A DNA stretch of 36,827 bases from Halococcus morrhuae DSM 1307 (GTDB lineage: Archaea > Halobacteriota > Halobacteria > Halobacteriales > Halococcaceae): NCBI RefSeq assembly GCF_000336695.1, contig NZ_AOMC01000093.1, positions 788 through 37,614 of the forward strand, given 5' to 3'. The notes beneath the pieces are model-generated. The model saw only the letters and a list, made by a program, of their open reading frames with translations. It had not been told where the DNA came from and ran no database searches. Both the position numbers and the translations under genes were made by a program. Below, one piece after another: positions 8,401-15,315 of this stretch (the first letter of the stretch is position 1; each line of letters begins with the position of its first letter).

Positions 8401-9858
8401 TCAGTAGGATTTGGCGAAGTAGGCCGTCTCGGTCGCGTCGTCGCCACAGATCGCACACGTGTCGTCGATCGGCCCCTCGTCCTCGTCGAGCGGGACCATC
8501 ACGATCTCGGCGGCGATCTCGTCTTTGATCTCGGTCTCGCAGCCTTCCTCGCCACACCAGGCGGTCTTGACGTAGCCACCGTGTTGGCCGATCGTACCGA
8601 GCAGCTCGTTGCGGCTCTCGGCCTCGCGGACGTTCTCCTCCAACTCATCCTCGGCGGCGGCGTACAGTTTCGCGTAGACGGTGTCGAGATGGTCCTCGAC
8701 CGTTTCGGCGATCTCGTCCCGTGTCTCGACGATCGATTCGCCGTCCGGGCGGTGGACGAGCGTCGCCTCCTCGTCCTCGACCTCGTTCGGCCCGATCTCG
8801 ATGCGCAGCGGAACGCCGTTGAGCTCCCATTCGTTGAACTTGAAGCCGGGGTTGCGCCCGTCGCGGTCGTCGAGTTCGACCCGCAGACCGGCTTCATCGA
8901 GCTCCGCCGCGAGCTCGGCGGCGTAGTCGAGCACCTCCTCCTGGGTGTCCTCCTGCCAGATGGGCACGACGACGACCTGTTCGGGCGCGATCGCGGGCGG
9001 GAGCACGAGCCCCTGATCGTCCGAATGGGTCATGACCATCCCGCCGAGCGCGCGCCAGGAGAGGCCCCACGAGGCAGTGTGGGCGACGTGTTCGTTCTCG
9101 TCCTCGTCGACGTAGGTCACGTCGAACGCCTCGGCGAATCCGTCGCCCAGGTAGTGACTCGTCGCCGCCTGGAGCGATTTCCCGTCGGGCATCAGCGACT
9201 GCACGGCGGTCGTCGTCTCGGCCCCGGGGAACTTGTCGTGTTCCGGTTTGCGACCCTCCAGAACCGGGATCGCGAGCACCTCTTCGTGGAGGCGGCGGTA
9301 CTGCTCCAGTCGGAGCATCGTCTCCTCCCACGCGCTCTCGCCGTCGCGGTGGGCGGTGTGACCCTCTTGCCAGAGGAACTCCTTGGTGCGGAAGAACGGT
9401 TTCGTGTCCGTCGCCTCCCAGCGGACCACCGAACACCACTGGTTGAGCCGCATCGGGAGGTCGCGGTGGCTCCGGATCCACTGGCTCATGAACGGCGTGA
9501 TGATCGACTCGCTGGTCGGGCGGACCGCGAGGCGCTCGTCGAGCTCGTCGTTGCCCGCCTCCGTCACCCACGCGACCTCGGGGTCGAACCCCTCGACGAT
9601 CTCCTTTTCCCGTTCGAGATAGCTCTCGGGGATGAACATCGGGAAGTAGCTGTTCTGGACGCCCGTGTCCTTGAACCAGCCGTCGAGATGGTCCTGGATT
9701 CCCTCCCAGAGGGCGTAGCCACGGGGACGAGTGACGATGAACCCCCCCATCGGCGCGTAGTCGGCGAGCCCCGCCTTCTGGACGAGTTCGGCGTACCACT
9801 CGCCGGGGCTGTGTTCCTTCGATTCGGTGATCCCGAGGTCCTGTTGTGGGTCGCTCAT
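8401..9858 (-). CDS. proS: Prolyl-tRNA synthetase (archaeal/eukaryotic type)
   Basis: This class II aminoacyl-tRNA synthetase charges tRNA-Pro with proline in the cytoplasm. The 485-residue protein lacks the bacterial editing insertion and has the archaeal/eukaryotic-type C-terminal extension. That extension includes a zinc-binding region with CGEEGCE and CAICGDD, and it ends in an aromatic residue (AKSY). The core holds the class II aminoacylation motifs (for example the region around RPTSES and the FRTKEFLWQEGHTAH segment). The start MSDPQQD at 9858 is supported by a TATA element centred 25 bases upstream; in-frame upstream codons run into the next gene and do not look coding. Confidence 0.96.
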   Translation of the reverse strand: MSDPQQDLGITESKEHSPGEWYAELVQKAGLADYAPMGGFIVTRPRGYALWEGIQDHLDGWFKDTGVQNSYFPMFIPESYLEREKEIVEGFDPEVAWVTEAGNDELDERLAVRPTSESIITPFMSQWIRSHRDLPMRLNQWCSVVRWEATDTKPFFRTKEFLWQEGHTAHRDGESAWEETMLRLEQYRRLHEEVLAIPVLEGRKPEHDKFPGAETTTAVQSLMPDGKSLQAATSHYLGDGFAEAFDVTYVDEDENEHVAHTASWGLSWRALGGMVMTHSDDQGLVLPPAIAPEQVVVVPIWQEDTQEEVLDYAAELAAELDEAGLRVELDDRDGRNPGFKFNEWELNGVPLRIEIGPNEVEDEEATLVHRPDGESIVETRDEIAETVEDHLDTVYAKLYAAAEDELEENVREAESRNELLGTIGQHGGYVKTAWCGEEGCETEIKDEIAAEIVMVPLDEDEGPIDDTCAICGDDATETAYFAKSY

Positions 9859-9880
9859 AGATACCGATCCGTCCGCTGGG

Positions 9881-9886
9881 TTAAAC
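9881..9886 (-). promoter_or_regulatory. TATA element of proS
   Basis: GTTTAA on the minus strand is centred about 25 bases before the proS ATG, giving a leaderless start and separating proS from the SRPBCC gene upstream. Confidence 0.5.
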
Positions 9887-9913
9887 ACGGTACGATTCGC
9901 ACAGGCGTCGGAG

Positions 9914-10393
9914 CTATTCCAGTCTGCGTTTGGTCTCGCGGTGGCGATAGCGGAACATCGGCTCGAAACCGATGTCGCCAAAGGGTTCGGCGAGGCGGCC
10001 GAGCTCGCCACAGGGGAGTCGGTACTCCACACGATCACGGAGGATCGTCCCGCCGGCGTCGGCGTAGAAACTGTGGGTGTGGACCCAGCGCTCGAACGGG
10101 CCGTCGTGCATCGTATCCCGGAACAGCCCGGCATCGCCGTCGCGCCGTCGCTCGACGATCCGGGAGGTCCAGCCCTGTCGCGGGCCGACACCGAACGGGC
10201 GCATCGAGAGGTCGATCTCGGAGCCCTCTTTCAAGATGTCGGGGTCGGGTTCACCGTCCGGGCCGCGCGAGGCCTCCACTCGGAGGTTCATGAACCGTGG
10301 TGTGACCGCCGTCAACCCAGTGGTCGCCGAGTGGAACTCCCAGACGTCCTCGAAGGGCGCGCGCAGGTACGTCTCGCGCTCGTAGGTGGCCAT
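9914..10393 (-). CDS. SRPBCC (START-like) domain protein
   Basis: This 159-residue protein has the SRPBCC/polyketide-cyclase fold pattern: an opening strand with RETYLRAPFEDVWEFHS, a basic middle section, a strand around HTHSFYADAGGTILRDRVEY, and a long C-terminal helix. Members of this superfamily bind hydrophobic ligands in a deep pocket; no substrate can be inferred here. I chose the ATG at 10393 because a TTTT element is centred 26 bases upstream; an ATG two codons earlier (10399) is equally readable. It is transcribed in the same direction as proS, 55 bases upstream of it, but proS appears to have its own promoter. Confidence 0.85.
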   Translation of the reverse strand: MATYERETYLRAPFEDVWEFHSATTGLTAVTPRFMNLRVEASRGPDGEPDPDILKEGSEIDLSMRPFGVGPRQGWTSRIVERRRDGDAGLFRDTMHDGPFERWVHTHSFYADAGGTILRDRVEYRLPCGELGRLAEPFGDIGFEPMFRYRHRETKRRLE

Positions 10394-10458
10394 AGCCATT
10401 CTTCGCCCCGCGCGGGCAAAACTCCCGCGGACGGGCAACGGCGAAAAAAGCGGCACGC

Positions 10459-10464
10459 ATATAT
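10459..10464 (+). promoter_or_regulatory. TATA element of the zinc-finger gene
   Basis: ATATAT is centred about 27 bases before the ATG at 10488, the expected position for a leaderless haloarchaeal gene. Confidence 0.55.
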
Positions 10465-10487
10465 CCCGCGACTGAGAATCAGCAAGT

Positions 10488-10721
10488 ATGACCCGGACCT
10501 GCAGGAACTGCAAGCGGACCTTTAGCAGCGAGCTCGAACTCGAACTCCACCGCGACGTCTGCTCGGACGCACAGTTGGTGTGTGAGGTATGTGGCGAGCG
10601 CTTCGCCGAGCGGTATGCGACGACGGACGGTTGGCGATACGACTGTCCGAACGACGACTGCGACGGCACAGGACTGAAAGAAGATCTCCGACCGGTCAGC
10701 GACGTACTCGTCAGCCAGTAG
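10488..10721 (+). CDS. Small two-finger zinc-binding protein
   Basis: The 77-residue protein has two probable zinc sites. The first is C5-x2-C8-x12-H21-x3-C25, a C2H2-like finger with the usual aromatic Phe and helix leucines. The second is C32-x2-C35-x17-C53-x4-C58, a zinc-ribbon-like arrangement (CEVCGERF and CPNDDC). Haloarchaea carry many small zinc-finger proteins of this kind, some with regulatory effects, but the target here is unknown. It has its own promoter. Its last 11 bases overlap, tail to tail, the end of the SRPBCC gene on the other strand. Confidence 0.85.
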   Translation: MTRTCRNCKRTFSSELELELHRDVCSDAQLVCEVCGERFAERYATTDGWRYDCPNDDCDGTGLKEDLRPVSDVLVSQ

Positions 10722-11154
10722 CGTCGCCGGCGAGTCGTTCGATCGCGACCAGCGCCCGCCGACAGACGGGTGCGTACGCCGCCGCAGGCAACGGGATCTC
10801 GAACGCCGCTCGACAGTTCTCTCCCACAGGTTCGACCCGATGGCCGGTCGCCGGAACGCCGGCGACGCGCCACGTCCACCGACGATCGGCGCAGCTCGTA
10901 ACGCGAAACGGAACCCGTAGTCCGCTGTCCGGCAGACTCGGGAGTAGTGCGCCGGGACCCACGGTTTCGACGTGGCCACGCGATCCCTCATGGATGAATC
11001 GGTCGGGACAGTCGACGGCCGCGATCGACGGTCCCCACTCGGGCCAGCGGTCGGTATCGGTGAGGATCGACCAAACGGTCTCGGCGGGCGCGTCGATAGG
11101 TTGCGAAATCACGAGCCGACGGCCGTCGGGCGTACGCTCGATGGCTGGGTTCAC
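10711..11154 (-). CDS. SRPBCC (polyketide cyclase-like) protein
   Basis: The 147-residue product shows the SRPBCC signature: an opening strand, then IDAPAETVWSILTDTDRWPEW, a middle region of beta strands, and a C-terminal helix (ALVAIERLAG). Such proteins bind hydrophobic ligands or act as cyclases/dehydratases; no ligand is evident. I start it at a GTG (11154) because a TATAT element is centred exactly 27 bases upstream at about 11181 and there is no ATG in frame nearby. It is the second SRPBCC gene in this 1.2-kb stretch but is only distantly similar to the first. The 3' end overlaps the zinc-finger gene by 11 bases. Confidence 0.78.
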   Translation of the reverse strand: MNPAIERTPDGRRLVISQPIDAPAETVWSILTDTDRWPEWGPSIAAVDCPDRFIHEGSRGHVETVGPGALLPSLPDSGLRVPFRVTSCADRRWTWRVAGVPATGHRVEPVGENCRAAFEIPLPAAAYAPVCRRALVAIERLAGDATG

Positions 11155-11177
11155 GACACGTGTCGGAGTTCGGGCAG

Positions 11178-11184
11178 CATATAC
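11178..11184 (-). promoter_or_regulatory. TATA element of the second SRPBCC gene
   Basis: GTATATG on the minus strand is centred 27 bases before the GTG at 11154 and decides that start codon. Confidence 0.55.
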
Positions 11185-11257
11185 CGTGGGTCGATGACGG
11201 CGACGTTGATCTCGGGTCGATGCTACGACTTTTCCCAGCGGCCGCCGATGACATGCT

Positions 11258-12235
11258 ATGGAATACACGACCCTCGGTGACACGGGCATGGAGGTCAGTC
11301 GGCTCTGTCTCGGCTGTATGAGCTTCGGCAGCTCGGAGTGGCGTGACTGGGTGCTCGAAGAAGAGGAGAGCCACGAGATCATCGAGCGCGCGATCGACCT
11401 CGGCATCAACTTCTTCGACACAGCGAACATGTACTCGCTCGGCGAATCAGAGCGCGTGCTCGGCAACGCGCTCGCGGGCTACGATCGCGACTGGCCGGTC
11501 GTCGCCACGAAGGTCTATCATCCGATGGACGAAGACAATCCGAACGCCGGCGGACACTCCAGAAAGGCCATCGAGCAAGAACTCGATAACAGCCTCGACA
11601 GGCTCGGAATGGACACGATCGACCTCTACCAGACCCACCGCTGGGACGAGAACACGCCGATCGACGAGACGCTCGGCGCACTCGACGACGCGGTGCGCCG
11701 GGGGAAAGCCAGATATATCGGCGGCTCGTCGATGTGGGCCCACCAGTTCGCCGACGCGCTGCACACGAGCCGAGTGGAGACCCTCGAACGGTTCGTGACG
11801 ATGCAGAACCACTACAATCTCGTCTATCGCGAGGAAGAGCGCGAGATGCTCCCGCTCACCGAGAAGGAGGGCATCGGCGTCATGCCGTGGAGCCCGCTCG
11901 CGCGCGGCTACCTCACTCGTCCGCACGAGGAGATCGGCGCGACCGACCGCGGCGCGAGCGAGGAACACCTCTACGAGCATCCCTACCGCGCGGGCGGCGG
12001 GCGGGAGATCAACGAGCGCGTCCAGGAACTCGCCGACGAAAAGGACGTCACGATGGCGCAGATCTCGCTCGCGTGGCTGCTGCACAAGGAGTGGGTCGAC
12101 GCGCCGATCGTCGGTACGACGAGCATCGAACACCTGGAACAGGCCGTCGCAGCGCTCGACATCTCGCTGTCGGAGAGCGACCAAGAATATCTCGAAGAGC
12201 CCTACGAACCGGTACCCGTCTCGGGCCACGACTGA
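11258..12235 (+). CDS. Aldo/keto reductase
   Basis: This 325-residue protein is a TIM-barrel NADP(H)-dependent oxidoreductase of the AKR superfamily. The catalytic tetrad is visible as D54 and Y59 (FFDTANMYSLGE), K85 (VVATKVYH) and H127 (LYQTHRWD). The C-terminal cofactor motif is VGTTSIEHLEQA. Length and layout match the YajO/general-stress-69-like AKRs that reduce sugar-type or xenobiotic carbonyls; the true substrate is unknown. A CTTTTC element about 27 bases before the ATG suggests its own leaderless promoter. The MFS gene follows in the same direction, also with its own promoter. Confidence 0.92.
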   Translation: MEYTTLGDTGMEVSRLCLGCMSFGSSEWRDWVLEEEESHEIIERAIDLGINFFDTANMYSLGESERVLGNALAGYDRDWPVVATKVYHPMDEDNPNAGGHSRKAIEQELDNSLDRLGMDTIDLYQTHRWDENTPIDETLGALDDAVRRGKARYIGGSSMWAHQFADALHTSRVETLERFVTMQNHYNLVYREEEREMLPLTEKEGIGVMPWSPLARGYLTRPHEEIGATDRGASEEHLYEHPYRAGGGREINERVQELADEKDVTMAQISLAWLLHKEWVDAPIVGTTSIEHLEQAVAALDISLSESDQEYLEEPYEPVPVSGHD

Positions 12236-12271
12236 GCCGTGCAGCCCGTCGTGCGATGGCGTTCCAGTCGC

Positions 12272-12276
12272 TTTAT
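12272..12276 (+). promoter_or_regulatory. TATA element of the MFS gene
   Basis: CTTTATCC is centred about 27 bases before the GTG at 12301. It therefore favours that GTG over the ATG at 12256, which would place the TATA box inside the coding sequence. Confidence 0.5.
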
Positions 12277-12300
12277 CCGCGTCTCGACCGTACGACCGCC

Positions 12301-13491
12301 GTGAACACCGACCGTGCCACGCTCGCGGCGATGATCTTCGCCGTCATGTTCGGGCAGGTGGCACTCTATCCTGGCGTGCCGGAGCTCGTCGCTGCACTCG
12401 GTGCGCAGACGACGCTCGACGCGAGCACGTGGTTTCTCGCTGCCGAGTACGCGGGTTTCGTCCTTTTCGCCGGCGTCTGGGGCGCGCTGAGCGATGCCGG
12501 CGGCCGCCGAACCCGGTTCATCGTCGCCGGCGCGCTCGGCGGCGTGGCGAGCTACGCGCTCCTGGTCGGGCTCGCGTGGTTCACCGAGATCGGCTTCACG
12601 ACGATGCTCCTCGTCCGCTTCGTCGAGGGGAGTTTCACCATCGGAGCGTTCTCGCTGTCGATAACGATGCTGATGGACATGGAGGGCGGGCACGGCCGGA
12701 ACATGGGTGCGGCGGGCATCGCCATCGGCTCGGGAACGGCACTCGGCGCACCGCTCGGCGGCCAGCTCTCGGCCGTGGGCCCGCTCGTCCCGCTGGTCGT
12801 CGCCGCCGGTCTGCTCTGCCTCGTCGCGCTGCTCGCAGTGCGACTGTCGGATCGTACGGTCGAGAGCCGGCGAGGCGGCATCGGGGCGGCGCTCTCGGGG
12901 CTCACCGATCGCCCGGCGCTCGGGCTGCCCTACCTGTTCGGCTTCGCCGACCGCTTTACCGCAGGGTTCTTCGCGCTCGTCGGCACGCTCTACTTCAGGC
13001 AAACCTTCGGCCTCGATGCCGGCACGGCGGGGCTCGTGCTCGGACTGTTCTTCGCGCCGTTCGCGCTCGGCCAGTACCCGATGGGCCGGCTCTCCGACCG
13101 GATCGGCCGCCTGCTCCCCGTCGTCGCCGGATCGGTACTCTACGGCGGCGCGGTGCTCGCCGTCTATCTCGCCCCGACGGTCGAGATCGCCGGCGCGACG
13201 ATGGTTCTTCTCGGCGTCGCTGGCGCACTCGTCGCCCCGGCGACGATGGCGCTCGTCACCGACCTCGCGACCGACCGCGGCACGGCGATGGGCGGGTTCA
13301 ACGTCTTCGGCAGCCTCGGCTTCCTCGTCGGCACCGTCGGCGGCGGCGCGATCGCCGACAGTTTCGGCTTCGGCGCGGCCTTTTTCGCCGCCGCGGCGCT
13401 CGAAGCCGGCGTCGTGATCGTGACGCTCCCGCTGCTCGTCCGCCTCGATGTTCCGCGGAGCGTGTTGCTCGGTGATCACGACTCCGCCTGA
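12301..13491 (+). CDS. MFS transporter (12-TM drug/solute type)
   Basis: This 396-residue integral membrane protein has about twelve hydrophobic segments. Between TM2 and TM3 it has a motif-A-like loop GALSDAGGRR, repeated in the second half as GRLSDRIGR between TM8 and TM9, the duplication typical of the major facilitator superfamily. The second half is rich in Gly and Ala. It resembles multidrug or sugar-efflux type MFS proteins, but the substrate cannot be told. The GTG start is chosen from the TATA position; an in-frame ATG at 12256 would add 15 residues. Confidence 0.88.
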   Translation: MNTDRATLAAMIFAVMFGQVALYPGVPELVAALGAQTTLDASTWFLAAEYAGFVLFAGVWGALSDAGGRRTRFIVAGALGGVASYALLVGLAWFTEIGFTTMLLVRFVEGSFTIGAFSLSITMLMDMEGGHGRNMGAAGIAIGSGTALGAPLGGQLSAVGPLVPLVVAAGLLCLVALLAVRLSDRTVESRRGGIGAALSGLTDRPALGLPYLFGFADRFTAGFFALVGTLYFRQTFGLDAGTAGLVLGLFFAPFALGQYPMGRLSDRIGRLLPVVAGSVLYGGAVLAVYLAPTVEIAGATMVLLGVAGALVAPATMALVTDLATDRGTAMGGFNVFGSLGFLVGTVGGGAIADSFGFGAAFFAAAALEAGVVIVTLPLLVRLDVPRSVLLGDHDSA

Positions 13492-13551
13492 GAGCCCGAC
13501 GATCGGCCGTCCGTCCCGAGAACGTTTCCCGTTGGAAGCGGTAGCCGACGC

Positions 13552-13902
13552 ATGGCCGATCCCGAAACCGTGGTCCGGCGGTACTACGAACTCGTCGACG
13601 CCGAGAACTACGACGACCTCGTCGCGCTGTTCGCCGATGACGTCAGCTACGAGCGCCCCGGCCAGGACGCCATCGAGGGCCGCGACGCGCTGCGGACCTT
13701 CTACGAGGAGGGTCGCCCGCTCGACGACGGCTCCCACGAGGTCCACGACGTGGTCGTCGATGGCGATACGGTCGCCGTACGGGGTTCGTTCTCCGGTCGG
13801 CAGAACGGCGAGCGCGTCGGGTTCGGTTTCGCCGATATCCACGAGTTCGAAGACGGAGCGATCGCGCGACGATACACCTTCACCGACCGCGACGAGGTCT
13901 GA
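13552..13902 (+). CDS. SnoaL-like / NTF2-superfamily protein
   Basis: The 116-residue protein opens with DPETVVRRYYELVDAEN, followed by LVALFADDVSYERPG and a C-terminal RRYTFTD strand, the cone-shaped NTF2/ketosteroid isomerase-like fold. Families with this fold include cyclases, hydratases, isomerases and small binding proteins. No catalytic set is clear enough to choose between them. It is codirectional with the flanking transporters, 60 bases after the MFS gene, but there is no functional link I can show. Confidence 0.82.
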   Translation: MADPETVVRRYYELVDAENYDDLVALFADDVSYERPGQDAIEGRDALRTFYEEGRPLDDGSHEVHDVVVDGDTVAVRGSFSGRQNGERVGFGFADIHEFEDGAIARRYTFTDRDEV

Positions 13903-13937
13903 ATCGGTGTTCTGTACGGGAATTTCCGTTTCAGCAG

Positions 13938-13944
13938 ATTTATT
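13938..13944 (+). promoter_or_regulatory. TATA element before the OFA transporter leader
   Basis: ATTTATT is centred 27 bases before an ATG at 13968, not before the transporter ATG at 14036. The transcript should therefore begin at or near the small upstream ORF, leaving a leader of about 68 bases. Confidence 0.6.
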
Positions 13945-13967
13945 CCGAATCGAGACCGAGCAACCGT

Positions 13968-14036
13968 ATGCATCGTTCTCACACGGTCAGTAGTGCTCCG
14001 TTCGATCGTCCCGCCGTCGGGCGGTCGGCGGACTGA
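13968..14036 (+). CDS. Candidate 22-residue leader peptide coupled to the OFA transporter
   Basis: This ORF starts with an ATG exactly 27 bases after the centre of the ATTTATT promoter element, so it could be translated from a leaderless mRNA. It encodes 22 residues, beginning MHRSHTV and ending GRSAD. Its TGA stop overlaps the ATG of the downstream transporter by one base (TGATG), the arrangement used for termination-reinitiation coupling. Composition is Ser/Arg-rich with no membrane segment. I know no family for it. It may act in cis as a translation regulator and not as a functional protein, or be a chance ORF. Confidence 0.4.
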   Translation: MHRSHTVSSAPFDRPAVGRSAD

Positions 14037-15295
14037 TGTCGTCCGCGGCCGAATCGAGCGACGTCGACTATAGCGCCCGCGCACGCGAAGCGCTCGGCTA
14101 CTCGCGCTGGTGGCAGATCGCCGCTGCCGCGGTGATGATGGCACTCATCAGTCCCTACCAGTACGTCTGGTCGTCGATCGAGGGGCCGCTGGCGGCCGAT
14201 CTGGATCTCCAGCTGTCGGCGCTCGGGCTCGTGTTTACCCTGTTCGTCGCCTTCCAATCGATCTCACAGTTCCCCGTCGGGACGTGGCGTGACAGCCACG
14301 GCCCGCGCCGCATCAGCCTGCTCGCCGGCGTGCTCGCCGGCGGCGGCTATTTCGGTCTCGCCTACGCGACCGAACTCTGGCAGGTCTACGTGCTCTACTC
14401 GCTCGGTGCGATCGGCGTCGGCATCGTCTACACCGTCTCGATCAACACCGCGCTCAAGTGGTTCCCCGACCGGCGCGGGCTCACCACGGGCATCGGCACG
14501 ATGGCCTTTGCCGCCGGCAGCGCCGCGTTCATCCCCTACGTCCGTGCGAACACGACCGTCGGCGGCTACTCCGCGGTGGTTCGCAACATGGGGCTGCTCA
14601 TCGGTGTCGGCATCCTCGTCGGCGCGGTCGTGCTCCGCGACCCGCCAACCGACTGGCTTCCGGGACGAACCGACGGCGGGCAGGCCGCGACAGCTGCACA
14701 CTCGGGAAACGACTACACCTGGCGCGAGATGCTACGTACCTGGCAGTTCTGGGATCTGCTCGTCATGTTCGCGTTCGTCAACACGGCCGGGCTGATGCTG
14801 ACGGCGAAGGTCGTCTCGTTCGCCCAGCAGTTCGGTCTCGCGGCGACGGTCGCCACCGCCTCGGCGACGATCCTCGCGCTCGTCGGCGGCCTCAGCCGCG
14901 TCGTCGTCGGCGGCATCTCGGATCGGTTTTCACGCCGGCGCGCCATCCTCGCGTCGGCGATCCTCACCGGTGTCGGACTGTTCGCGCTCGTCTGGTTCGC
15001 TCAGCTCGGCTCCGGCATCGGCTTCGTCGCCGCCGTGATCGTCACCACGTTCTTCTGGAGCCCGCAGTTCGCGCTCTTTCCAAGCATCGTCGGCGACTAC
15101 TACGGACAGACGAACTCGTCGAGCAACTACGCGCTGGTCTACATGGGGAAGGTCGCTGGCGGCACCCTCGGTGGCGTCGTCGCCGGCTTCCTCATCACCA
15201 TCGTCGGCTGGTCGACGACGTTCCTCATCGGCGGCGGGCTCTCGCTGCTGGCGGGCATCGGCGCGTTCGCGCTCAGACCGCCCGGCCGATCCTGA
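14036..15295 (+). CDS. OFA-family MFS transporter (oxalate/formate antiporter-like)
   Basis: This 419-residue membrane protein has about twelve TM segments and the features of the oxalate/formate antiporter (OFA) branch of the MFS. They are an N-terminal YSRWWQIAAA segment, the loop GTWRDSHGPRR between TM2 and TM3, ALKWFPDRRGLTTGI after TM4, and VGGISDRFSRRRA in the second half. OFA relatives exchange small mono- or dicarboxylates; the substrate here is not known. The ATG at 14036 overlaps the stop of a 22-codon upstream ORF, and there is no TATA box at leaderless distance. It converges with the gamma-glutamyltransferase gene, 20 bases apart. Confidence 0.88.
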   Translation: MSSAAESSDVDYSARAREALGYSRWWQIAAAAVMMALISPYQYVWSSIEGPLAADLDLQLSALGLVFTLFVAFQSISQFPVGTWRDSHGPRRISLLAGVLAGGGYFGLAYATELWQVYVLYSLGAIGVGIVYTVSINTALKWFPDRRGLTTGIGTMAFAAGSAAFIPYVRANTTVGGYSAVVRNMGLLIGVGILVGAVVLRDPPTDWLPGRTDGGQAATAAHSGNDYTWREMLRTWQFWDLLVMFAFVNTAGLMLTAKVVSFAQQFGLAATVATASATILALVGGLSRVVVGGISDRFSRRRAILASAILTGVGLFALVWFAQLGSGIGFVAAVIVTTFFWSPQFALFPSIVGDYYGQTNSSSNYALVYMGKVAGGTLGGVVAGFLITIVGWSTTFLIGGGLSLLAGIGAFALRPPGRS

Positions 15296-15315
15296 CAAAA
15301 TACGCTGAGAGCGCG

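Noticed and set aside
12256-12300. ATG at 12256 as the MFS start
   Set aside because: The TATA element at 12272-12276 would lie inside the gene, while it sits exactly right for the GTG at 12301. Kept only as an alternative.
12202-13842. 546-codon open frame on the minus strand opposite the MFS and SnoaL genes
   Set aside because: Extremely Glu/Arg-rich and antisense to two well-supported genes.
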